Assembly (NCBI GenBank): GCA_029942215.1
Contig: JAOZTM010000027.1
Location: 1 to 5,388 of the forward strand
DNA: 5,388 nucleotides
Direction of reading: 5' to 3'
Source of the DNA: Metamycoplasmataceae bacterium
GTDB taxonomy: Bacteria > Bacillota_I > Bacilli_A > Mycoplasmatales > Metamycoplasmataceae
The position numbers and the translations under genes are program-made. This document shows positions 1 through 5,388 of the stretch, piece by piece. The stretch's first letter is position 1, and each line of letters opens with the position of its first letter. A model generated the notes under the pieces. The model saw nothing but the letters and a program-made list of their open reading frames with translations. It did not search any database and was not told where the DNA came from.

Positions 1-5
1 TGATA

Positions 6-80
6 TGGCTGCCCCTGTTAGATTCGAACTAACGCATGTCGCTACCAAAAAGCGATGCCTTACCGCTTGGCTAAGGGGCA
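6..80 (-). tRNA. tRNA-Gln (anticodon UUG), CCA encoded
   Basis: A complete cloverleaf can be folded on the minus strand. The acceptor stem is TGCCCCT/AGGGGCA with a U1-A72 pair and discriminator G73, both typical of tRNA-Gln. The D stem is GCC/GGC, the anticodon stem TCGCT/AGCGA with loop TTTTGGT (anticodon TTG), and the T arm GTTAG-TTCGAAT-CTAAC. The 3' CCA is encoded in the DNA (positions 6-8). It reads CAA and, by wobble, CAG. It lies 3 nt downstream of tRNA-Tyr and is surely processed from the same precursor. More tRNA genes may follow beyond the window edge. Confidence 0.97.
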
Positions 81-83
81 ATA

Positions 84-167
84 TGGTGGGGGAGAAGGGA
101 TTCGAACCCCTGAACCAGAAGGAAGTGGGTTACAGCCACCCGCATTTGACCGCTTTGCTACTCCCCC
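84..167 (-). tRNA. tRNA-Tyr (anticodon GUA), CCA encoded
   Basis: A complete class II tRNA on the minus strand. The acceptor stem is GGGGGAG/CTCCCCC with discriminator A73 and an encoded CCA. The D stem is GCA/TGC, and the anticodon loop CTGTAAC gives anticodon GTA. A 12-nt variable region lies between the anticodon stem and the T arm, as expected for bacterial tRNA-Tyr, although its internal stem is weak (CC/GG). The T arm is AGGGG-TTCGAAT-CCCTT. It is the first gene of the tRNA pair, 37 nt after the nusG stop codon, with a candidate promoter in and just before that gap. Confidence 0.97.
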
Positions 168-190
168 ATATTGCACTAATGTGCTAAGTC

Positions 191-219
191 ATTATAATAT
201 AAAATTATTTAACTTTTAA
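191..219 (-). promoter_or_regulatory. Candidate promoter for the tRNA-Tyr/tRNA-Gln pair
   Basis: On the minus strand a perfect -10 hexamer TATAAT (positions 196 to 191) follows a weak -35 candidate TTAAAA (219 to 214) after a 17-nt spacer. Transcription would start near 184, giving a leader of about 17 nt before tRNA-Tyr. The -35 element lies inside the last codons of nusG. Because the sequence is AT-rich, chance TATAAT matches are not rare; the position and spacing make this plausible rather than proven. Read-through from nusG is the alternative, since no terminator is visible between them. Confidence 0.45.
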
Positions 220-780
220 ATTTTTGTGTGGTATTTCAGTAGGTGTTTTTCTTTCGAAAAGAATTACCTCTACTAATGAAACTCCACGCTCGTCATAGTT
301 TTCAATAATTGTTCCTGATTGACCTTTAGCAGGACCGTCAACAACTTCAACTGTTGTTCCAACAATGAATGGAGTTTTGATTTTTCCATCGTGGAAGTCA
401 GTTGTAATCTTCTCAACTGATTTTTCCATTTTTCTAATTTCTAAGTTTGATACTGGAGTAGGTTTAGCTCTGTGTCCAGATGATCCAACAAGACCTGTAA
501 CGTATTGTGTATTACGAACAATAAATCATGCTTCGTTAGTCATATCCATTAATAAGAAAATATATCCAGGGAAAAGGTTTCTTTGCTTAACTTTATACTC
601 TTCTCCGTCATTTCTTTTTTCAAATTCTTTAGGTGTTAAATGAGGAACTTGCATTATTTTGAAGTCCTCGATTATGTGTTCCAAATCTTCTGAAACTACT
701 CTATTTCTTAATGACTCAATAACTTTTTCTTCTTTTCCAGAAATAGTTGTAATCATATATCATCTTTTATTGTTATCCAT
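205..780 (-). CDS. nusG: Transcription termination/antitermination factor NusG
   Basis: This encodes a 191-residue protein when TGA is read as Trp (W7, W85). NusG binds RNA polymerase through its N-terminal NGN domain, affects pausing, and links to ribosomes or other factors through its KOW domain. The NGN domain spans roughly residues 5-100, with the conserved WY (7-8) near the start and FPGYIF (70-75) in its core. The KOW motif is clear at about 144-158 (VEVVDGPAKGQSGTI), followed by a typical C-terminal beta-barrel. Length is normal for the family (about 170-190). The ATG at 780 is chosen because it places RWY at the N-terminus and has AGGAG (790-794) 9 nt upstream. Its start overlaps the end of secE by 8 nt, and secE-nusG is a near-universal bacterial pair. 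The usual rplK and rplA genes do not follow; tRNA genes do. Confidence 0.96.
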
Positions 781-955
781 TTAAACCAACTCCTCATATA
801 TTTCATAATGTCGTAAAACCAATTGCGATTCCAAATAGAATCATTGCAGCTATCGAAACAAATGCCATTACAATAATAAAAGTTTTATTATTTTCTTTGG
901 CCGAAGGTCATCTAACCCTCTTTATTTCTTTAAAGAACTTTTTAATTCAGTTCAT
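773..955 (-). CDS. secE: Preprotein translocase subunit SecE
   Basis: This is a 60-residue single-span membrane protein, the essential SecE subunit that clamps SecY in the SecYEG translocon. It is readable only with TGA as Trp (W3, W16, W51, W54), so standard-code gene finders miss it. Residues 1-25 form a basic amphipathic cytosolic helix ending in the SecE signature RVRWPS (13-18). Residues about 26-47 form the one transmembrane helix, followed by a short glycine-rich tail. Length matches the short Gram-positive SecE type. The start ATG (953-955) sits in a TAATG overlap with the rpmG stop, with an AAGGAAG ribosome binding site (963-969) 7 nt upstream. The 3' end overlaps nusG by 8 nt. The order rpmG-secE-nusG is strongly conserved in Firmicutes and mollicutes. 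Confidence 0.93.
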
Positions 956-1098
956 TATTTTTCTTCCTTGTGCAGTGTTTGTATTCCACAACTCTTACAA
1001 AACTTATTCTTTTCCAGTCTTCCCTCTACGGACTTGACTGTAAAATAGTTTTTTCTTTTACATTCGCTGCAAGCAAGCGCAATTTTTTTCTTAGACAT
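955..1098 (-). CDS. rpmG: Ribosomal protein bL33, zinc-binding (C+) form
   Basis: A 47-residue basic protein of the large ribosomal subunit. The sequence begins [14 protein letters not shown], typical of bL33, and has two zinc-ligand pairs, C10/C13 and C34/C37 (CSEC and CKSC). This makes it the C+ paralog type, which binds Zn2+. Length is normal for the family (about 49-55). The stop codon shares one base with the secE start (TAATG), implying coupled translation. The ATG at 1098 is fixed by homology, but there is no Shine-Dalgarno sequence upstream; a perfect TATAAT ends 6 nt before the ATG instead, suggesting a leaderless message (see the promoter entry). It sits between the sigma-factor gene and secE, as in Bacillus subtilis (sigH-rpmG-secE-nusG). 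Confidence 0.95.
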   Translation of the reverse strand: MSKKKIALACSECKRKNYFTVKSVEGRLEKNKFCKSCGIQTLHKEEK

Positions 1099-1104
1099 GC
1101 TGAT

Positions 1105-1134
1105 ATTATACTTATTAATAACGAATCTGGTTAA
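1105..1134 (-). promoter_or_regulatory. Candidate promoter for rpmG-secE-nusG, leaderless geometry
   Basis: On the minus strand, TTAACC (1134 to 1129; 4 of 6 matches to TTGACA) is followed after an 18-nt spacer by a perfect TATAAT (1110 to 1105). The -10 box ends only 6 nt before the rpmG ATG, so initiation at the usual distance would begin the RNA at or within a base or two of the start codon. No ribosome binding site is present, which fits leaderless translation. The -35 element and part of the spacer overlap the last codons of the sigma-factor gene. Confidence 0.6.
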
Positions 1135-1621
1135 GCATTTTTGTTTTTAACTTTTGGAAAGCTTTTCTAACTTCTCAATAAGTAGTCCCTTTTTCGATAG
1201 CAATATTCTTTAAAGTTTTATGATTCAAAACATGTTCTTCATAAACCAAGAGTTCTAAAGGAGACAAGGAATGCGCATCAAAAATGAGGCTTATAGATGT
1301 GTCTGAATCACTTAGAATATCAATAAAATCTGAATCAACCATTGATGCTTCATTAAGGTATCTGAATTTGTTTCCAGAGAAGTGACGACACTTATTTAAA
1401 GTAAAGAATTTAAGCTTTACAGAGTAATAAGAGTGTTCTTTTAGGCCTTTTGAAGGATCGAAGTCTTTACTGAGTTCAGGAACTTCGAATAAAAATTCGT
1501 AATAAATATCCTCTCACTCAATCGGTATGTATGAGTGAGTAGCAAGTACACTTCTAATAATTCTTCTGAATAAATTTTTGTATTTGAAATCAATTTCTGT
1601 GATTAATTTATTTTTGTTCAT
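1115..1621 (-). CDS. Sigma-70 family protein, SigH-like, divergent
   Basis: This encodes 168 residues with TGA read as Trp (W36, W149). It is probably an alternative sigma factor. An N-terminal helical part holds W36-E37-D38 and a region-2-like stretch at about 52-81 that includes DFDPSKG (53-59) and basic and aromatic residues, reminiscent of the -10 recognition part of region 2. After an acidic, serine-rich linker (about 91-120), a region-4-like helix-turn-helix starts at [10 protein letters not shown] (119-128) and runs to about 163, with [10 protein letters not shown] then TYWEVRKAF as the two helices. Similarity is weak; the strongest argument is position, because B. subtilis sigH also lies between the rlmB side and rpmG-secE-nusG. 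The ATG overlaps rlmB by 14 nt and has no good ribosome binding site, so translation may be coupled. Known family: mollicute SigH-like factors such as MG428 of Mycoplasma genitalium, which activates recombination genes. The targets here are unknown. Confidence 0.75.
1513..1539 (-). repeat. 8-bp perfect inverted repeat inside the sigma-factor gene
   Basis: CTCACTCA at 1513-1520 is matched by its exact reverse complement TGAGTGAG at 1532-1539, with an 11-nt loop. In the mRNA this could form a hairpin at about codons 28-36 of the sigma-factor gene. There is no following T-run, so it is not a terminator. It could be chance. Confidence 0.5.
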
Positions 1622-2294
1622 CCATTGTTTTGAACAACGCAATTCCAGTAGCAACTGAAACATTTAGAGATTGAACTGAACCGTCCATTTTAATATAAAC
1701 GTTTTGATCTGACATCTTTAATAAAGGACTTGAAATTCCTTTTCCTTCATTCCCAACTATTAAAGCCATAGGGAAATTGAAAGATACTTCTTTGATGCTA
1801 GAACCATTTTCAATAGCTGTTGCGTATATTCAAAATCCCTCCTTTTTTAGTTTTGTCATTGCAGCATTTAAAGAACCAACTTTAATAAACTTAATACCAA
1901 CGAATCCACCTGAAGAAACTTTTAGAACAGTTTCGTTTAAAGGAACCGCTCTTTCTTTAGGGAAGATAATATGTTTGATACCAAAAGCATTAGCTGATCT
2001 AATAATTGCCCCAAAGTTATGAGGATCTTCTATATGGTCAAGAACTAGAATTCTTTCAGGCTTATCTCTGATAATGTCATCGACAGAATAAAAGTTAAGC
2101 TCTGGTAATTCAGCAATAATCCCTTGGTGATTGACTGGTGTCATGTCATCAAGTTCTCTTCTTGTTTTAACAATAACTTGAATATCTTTATCGATATTAA
2201 AATTTGTTTCTTTTGTAACAAAGATCTTAGTTATTGGCATGTTCGCATCGATTGCATCCATGACAGAATTTTTTCCACAAATTAATTTTCCCAT
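1608..2294 (-). CDS. rlmB: 23S rRNA (guanosine-2'-O-)-methyltransferase RlmB (SpoU/TrmH family)
   Basis: This encodes 228 residues; one internal TGA is Trp (W155). It is a SAM-dependent SPOUT-fold 2'-O-ribose methyltransferase. RlmB methylates G2251 (E. coli numbering) in the peptidyl-transferase loop of 23S rRNA. Residues 1-70 form the L30e-like substrate-binding domain that starts with GKLICGKNSVMDAI. The three SpoU motifs are clear: motif 1 at about 86-100 (DPHNFGAIIRSA, with N93 and R99), motif 2 at 179-188 (IVGNEGKGIS) and motif 3 at 208-217 (QSLNVSVATG), which form the knot that binds SAM. Length is close to the family norm (about 240). The ATG has a strong AAGGAG site (2301-2306), 6 nt away. 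It lies 20 nt after cysS, as in Firmicutes but with no mrnC between. The function within SpoU enzymes is assigned from this neighbourhood as well as sequence; other 23S or tRNA targets are possible. Confidence 0.9.
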
Positions 2295-2314
2295 TTGATT
2301 CTCCTTTTAACTTC

Positions 2315-3526
2315 TTAAATAAGTTTCTTAGACTTAAGTACTTCTCTTAGTTTATCTGCTGCTTCATAATTCTTATCTTTTTTTAGTGCTTCTCATTCTT
2401 TAACAAGTGCTTTATCTTCTTCTGTAACAGTCTTATTAACAAAGTTAAACCCAATAAGGTTCATAACCTTGATTATTCCTGTTCCGAGCTTAGATGACGG
2501 GTTTTCATTGTATTGTTTAACAAGTTGATGAACATCCTTCATTGCAGCTGAGAAGTTTCATTTAGAAATGTTTAATGCTATTTCTTTTTCGATTCCTATT
2601 TCTGAATCTTCTATATTTTCAAGTTGAGCCTTGTTGAATATTTTTTCAAATTTTTCAACAGAGTTTTTAGCACTTGAAATCATTTCATCATTAATATTCA
2701 TTGGTGCAGAATAAGCAGTTGACATTATTAAGTATCTGAAAGTATCTACTCCATGTTCTTTAGCAAATGCTTCTGCATCAAAAACATTACCAATTGATTT
2801 AGACATTTTCTCATCGTCTAACATCAGGTGTCCAACATGTCTTCATTCTTTAGTAATCGGCTTATTGTTGATCGCTTTATATTGAGCATCTTCGTTTTCA
2901 TGATGTGGGAATAATAAATCTATTCCTCCACCGTGAATGTCAAGTGATTCTCCGTTTAAATATTTATTCACAAATAATGAACACTCTGTGTGTCATCCAG
3001 GTCTACCAGGACCTCATGGTGAATCAAACTTAATTCCTTTGTCTGTTTCTTTTCATAAAGCAAAGTCTCCGGGATGTTTCTTTTCACCCTTCTCTTCAAA
3101 CTTCATAGTTGATAAGCTTCTATTAGAAAGTTCTCCATATCCTTCAGCATTCTCTACATCAAAGTAAACGTTAGTTCCAACTTGATAAGCAGAACCTTTA
3201 TCAACAAGTTTCTCGATAAAAGAAATGATCTCCTTAATTGAACTTGTAACAGTAGGCATTTCGTTTGGTGTTGAAACGTTGTATTCTTTTAAAAGATTTA
3301 AATATTTAGTTGTGTACTTGTTTGCAACTTCTTCTTCTGTTGAATTAGTTTCAATAGCTTTAGTTATTATTTTGTCATCGATATCTGTGATGTTGTGAAT
3401 AAAAAATACATCTTCACCAAGAAGTGATAAAGATCTATTGTAAATATCAAAAGTAACTATAGGTCTCATATTTCCTATATGAACTTCAGAGTAAACTGTA
3501 GGACCACACAAATAAATATTTTTCAT
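2315..3526 (-). CDS. cysS: Cysteinyl-tRNA synthetase
   Basis: This encodes 403 residues with six TGA-encoded Trp codons. The enzyme activates cysteine with ATP and charges tRNA-Cys; it is a class I aminoacyl-tRNA synthetase. The class I signature HIGH appears as HIGN (16-19). The zinc site that selects cysteine is complete: C7 in YLCGPTVY, C182 in GWHTECS, and H208 and E212 in PHHENE. The block [20 protein letters not shown] (about 196-215) is diagnostic, and KMSKS is at 240-244. The helical tRNA-binding part follows, and the C-terminus keeps [11 protein letters not shown]. It is shorter than E. coli CysRS (461), at both ends. The ATG at 3526 is set by GAGG (3536-3539) 9 nt upstream; an in-frame TTG at 3541 lacks support. 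It starts 5 nt after the ECF transporter gene and is followed by rlmB 20 nt on. Confidence 0.97.
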
Positions 3527-3531
3527 TATAT

Positions 3532-4362
3532 TTAACCTCAACCGTTTTCAGTCTTACTGTAAATCAAAGGTGCAACAACTCTGTAAGCGATAAGGATAAT
3601 AATCATGTTTCCTCATATCTTAAGTGGAGATAGTAACAGGTGTCCTGTCATAGTTGTTATAAGCTTCTCGTGTACAAGAACAGTAGCTCCATCACCTAAT
3701 CCTAGTAATGGTGTTGTAATAACCTCTAGTATCGCTGTAAAGGCGATAATGGGAAGTATTGCATTGAAGGTCTTGGCCTTGAGGGTGAATCGGAATACTA
3801 AAACAGCCAAGAACATGGATGCGACTCCGGAGAGCGCTATTGACATGAATACTGTTTTGTTAGTGATAAGTTTTGAAGCATTTTTGAAATCTGCTGATGG
3901 CATAAAGAACAATCATAAGAACACACCTACTAAGATAGTTCCAAGAATCATTAATGTTGCAACAAAGTTTATTATTGAATACTTTTGGTTTTCAGTTTCA
4001 ACTGGTGCAGTTCTTTTTCATCTTCTGTTCATTAGGTAACCAATGATCCCAGGAATAACACCTGATGCTATTCATGCAAGTGTAAAGTAGAAGTGATAAT
4101 AAGTTGGTCTAAAGATAAATGAAATTAAATCTGAGATAGCTCCAGTAAGTCCACCAACGATAGGCCCGAAAATAAATCCTGTAATTTTAACTGGTAATCC
4201 ACCAGCCGCAAGTTTGAATGGAGGAAGAGCAGTTAAAGGAAAGAAGGCATTAAAGATCAAAACAAAAGAAACAGATGTAGCAATTAGGATGGCTACAAAT
4301 GCAATTTTTCTGTTGTTTCATGTTCTTTTAGGAATTAAAAAGGCTCTAGCTACTTTAGTCAT
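3532..4362 (-). CDS. Putative ECF transporter S component, FolT-like
   Basis: This encodes a 276-residue very hydrophobic protein with six TGA-encoded Trp codons. It is probably the substrate-capture (S) subunit of an energy-coupling-factor vitamin importer in the plasma membrane; folate is the best guess. Hydrophobic segments lie at about 20-42, 57-80, 92-111, 130-153, 170-192, 199-220 and 249-267. The stretch KLAAGGLPVKITGFIFGP (50-67), then GGLTGAISDL (70-79), a YYHFYFTLAW segment (88-97) and GVIPGIIGYL (101-110) resemble the FolT pattern of small GxxP and GAxxDL motifs. The protein is longer than typical FolT proteins (about 170-190), mainly through a polar insert (112-128) and extra C-terminal segments. 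No ATPase or EcfT gene is near, as usual for group II S components that share a distant energizing module. There is no ribosome binding site; TATAAT ends 6 nt before the ATG. The substrate could be another vitamin, and folate specificity is an inference. Confidence 0.7.
3534..3540 (-). promoter_or_regulatory. Ribosome binding site of cysS
   Basis: TGAGGTT on the minus strand, with core GAGG at 3539 to 3536, lies 9 nt before the ATG at 3526. It overlaps the last codons of the upstream membrane-protein gene, whose stop codon is at 3532-3534. It decides the cysS start in favour of ATG 3526, giving an enzyme that begins MKNIYLCGP. Confidence 0.75.
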
Positions 4363-4368
4363 GTATTT

Positions 4369-4374
4369 ATTATA
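4369..4374 (-). promoter_or_regulatory. Candidate -10 box for the ECF transporter gene, leaderless geometry
   Basis: A perfect TATAAT (4374 to 4369) in the 26-nt gap after rlmH ends 6 nt before the ATG at 4362. No convincing -35 hexamer is found 16-18 nt upstream; that sequence reads CACAAA or close variants. No Shine-Dalgarno motif precedes the start. The same TATAAT-N6-ATG arrangement occurs at rpmG. The gap is very AT-rich, so a chance match is possible. Confidence 0.4.
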
Positions 4375-4388
4375 TATAAATAAAAATT

Positions 4389-4820
4389 CTATTTGTGATA
4401 TTTAGAGTTATTTTTGATTGAAAATGCTCTGTATATTTGTTCGATCAACATTACTCTGAACATTTGATGTGGGAACGTCATTTTAGAAAATCTTATTTTG
4501 TTTGAAAATTGAGATTCATCAACACCATGTGAACCACCTATTATGAAAGTCATATTGTCTTCACTGATAAAAGAACTAAGTTCGTTTGAAGAATATTCTT
4601 TACCCTTTAAAGAACAAAGAATTGCTTTAGAACCTTTAGGAATATTTTCAATTATGTTTTTAGTTTCTTTTTCAATTTGTGTTGAAATATTTTTATGGTT
4701 AACTTCTTTAAGTTCAATGATATTAACTGTAGTATAAAATTCTAATTTCTTTAAATACGAAGTAAATAGAGTTTTGAACTCATTTTGTAACTTACCAACT
4801 GCTATGATATTAATTTTCAT
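4389..4820 (-). CDS. rlmH: 23S rRNA (pseudouridine1915-N3)-methyltransferase RlmH
   Basis: This encodes a 143-residue SPOUT-class methyltransferase that uses SAM to methylate pseudouridine 1915 in helix 69 of 23S rRNA on the assembled 70S ribosome. The N-terminus [10 protein letters not shown] is typical. The SAM-binding knot includes TFIIGGSHGVDES (91-103), and the conserved C-terminal tail runs from PHQMFRVMLIEQIYRA (117-132) to SIKNNSKYHK at the end, matching the family's invariant YHK ending. Length is slightly below the E. coli protein (155). The protein has no Trp. Its ATG overlaps the mnmG stop by 11 nt, with AAGGGTGA (4825-4832) just upstream as a ribosome binding site. It is followed by the ECF transporter gene after 26 nt. 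Confidence 0.97.
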   Translation of the reverse strand: MKINIIAVGKLQNEFKTLFTSYLKKLEFYTTVNIIELKEVNHKNISTQIEKETKNIIENIPKGSKAILCSLKGKEYSSNELSSFISEDNMTFIIGGSHGVDESQFSNKIRFSKMTFPHQMFRVMLIEQIYRAFSIKNNSKYHK

Positions 4821-5388
4821 TTTTCACCCTTTTCAAATCTAGATGGAACATTAACATTTGAATGTCCGCTGGATTGATTCCTGAAATTCTTGAAGCTTGA
4901 CCAATAGTTAATGGACGAATCTTTTCAAGTTTTTGAACTGCTTCTGTTGCAAGGTTCTGAACTTTAGTGTAATCAATATCTTTAGGAAGTTTTAACTTTT
5001 CAAGTCTCAACATTTTCTTTGCCATTGTTTCTTGTTTAGCAATGTATCCAGCAAGACGAATATTTACTCAAACTTCATAAATAAATTCGAAGTCAGAAAC
5101 TTCTTTGTATGAGATTTCTGGCCTAGCTAAAACTTGATAAAGTGAAGGACCTTTAGTTATGTCATATTTCTTTGCAAGAGGATCATTTGAAGAAAGGAAA
5201 ACATTCTTGAACTCTTCAATCTTTGCATGAATTTTTTTATACTTCTCAACAACGTAATCATAGTGTTCCGTAGGAAGTAATCCTATATTAACCCCAATTT
5301 CACTAAGTCTCTCGTCTGCGTTGTCATTTCTCAAAAGCAATCTATACTCTGCTCTTGATGTAAGAACTCTATATGGTTCTTTAGTTCC
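4810..5388 (-). CDS. mnmG: tRNA uridine-5-carboxymethylaminomethyl(34) synthesis protein MnmG (C-terminal part)
   Basis: The last 192 residues are present; the start lies beyond the window (full-length MnmG is about 620-630). MnmG is an FAD-dependent protein that, with the GTPase MnmE, adds a (carboxymethyl)aminomethyl group to U34 of tRNAs reading NNA/NNG codons. The visible part starts at the highly conserved [19 protein letters not shown], continues with the [13 protein letters not shown] segment, and ends in the C-terminal helical domain with [10 protein letters not shown] and the signature [19 protein letters not shown], which in this family contacts MnmE and tRNA. One Trp codon is TGA. 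The stop codon overlaps the rlmH start by 11 nt, so the two are probably cotranscribed. The FAD-binding domain is not visible here. Confidence 0.97.

Noticed and set aside
173..184. GCAC-TAAT-GTGC inverted repeat between nusG and tRNA-Tyr as a terminator
   Set aside because: The stem is only 4 bp and no T-run follows on the minus strand; it would also lie at or just after the predicted tRNA transcription start.
5..187. Plus-strand reading frame of 60 codons
   Set aside because: It covers both tRNA genes on the opposite strand and has no coding signal of its own.
1486..1499. CGAAT-AAAA-ATTCG hairpin in the sigma gene
   Set aside because: A 5-bp AT-rich stem is expected by chance in this composition.
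1777..2022. Plus-strand reading frame of 81 codons
   Set aside because: It lies antisense to rlmB, whose SpoU motifs are unmistakable in the minus strand.
3527..3541. Alternative TTG start of cysS at 3541
   Set aside because: It would put the GAGG binding site inside the gene, and it overlaps the upstream gene without its own binding site.
3605..4039. Plus-strand reading frame of 144 codons
   Set aside because: It is antisense to the hydrophobic ECF-like gene and open only as its shadow; the minus frame has clear membrane segments and family motifs.
205..5388. Frame interruptions by TGA in nusG, secE, the sigma gene, rlmB, cysS, the ECF gene and mnmG, suggesting pseudogenes
   Set aside because: Every interruption is TGA at a position where Trp fits (for example GW and PW in CysRS, RWY in NusG, RWPS in SecE); no frameshift is needed, so this is genetic code 4.

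Overview
The window is an AT-rich stretch from a mollicute. The organism reads TGA as tryptophan (genetic code 4): the reconstructed minus-strand genes contain 22 Trp codons, all TGA and none TGG. Under the standard code these genes would be cut into fragments. Gene content and AT bias suggest the Spiroplasma/Mesoplasma/Mycoplasma mycoides branch; this placement is inferred from memory of gene content and was not tested by a search.

Every supported gene lies on the minus strand, so the transcription order runs from high to low coordinates: mnmG (5' part outside the window), rlmH, a FolT-like ECF transporter S component, cysS, rlmB, a SigH-like sigma-70 family protein, rpmG (L33), secE, nusG, tRNA-Tyr(GUA), tRNA-Gln(UUG). 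The genes are tightly packed. Four neighbouring pairs overlap (mnmG/rlmH by 11 nt, rlmB/sigma by 14, rpmG/secE by 1, secE/nusG by 8). The longest non-coding gap is 37 nt, so there is no large empty region.

Region by region: 4810-5388 and 4389-4820 hold a tRNA wobble-modification gene and an rRNA methyltransferase gene. 3532-4362 encodes a polytopic membrane protein, probably the substrate-binding subunit of a folate-type vitamin importer. 955-3526 plus nusG match the conserved Gram-positive block cysS - (mrnC) - rlmB - (rae1) - sigH - rpmG - secE - nusG, with mrnC and rae1 missing and the tRNA pair where rplK would follow. The common theme is translation and transcription: tRNA charging, tRNA and rRNA modification, a ribosomal protein, the SecE translocon subunit and the NusG elongation factor.

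The points most worth a second look are the divergent sigma factor at the sigH position, and two genes (rpmG and the ECF gene) that have no Shine-Dalgarno sequence but carry a perfect TATAAT exactly 6 nt before their ATG, as expected for leaderless transcripts. I see no mobile element, CRISPR array or wholly novel system.
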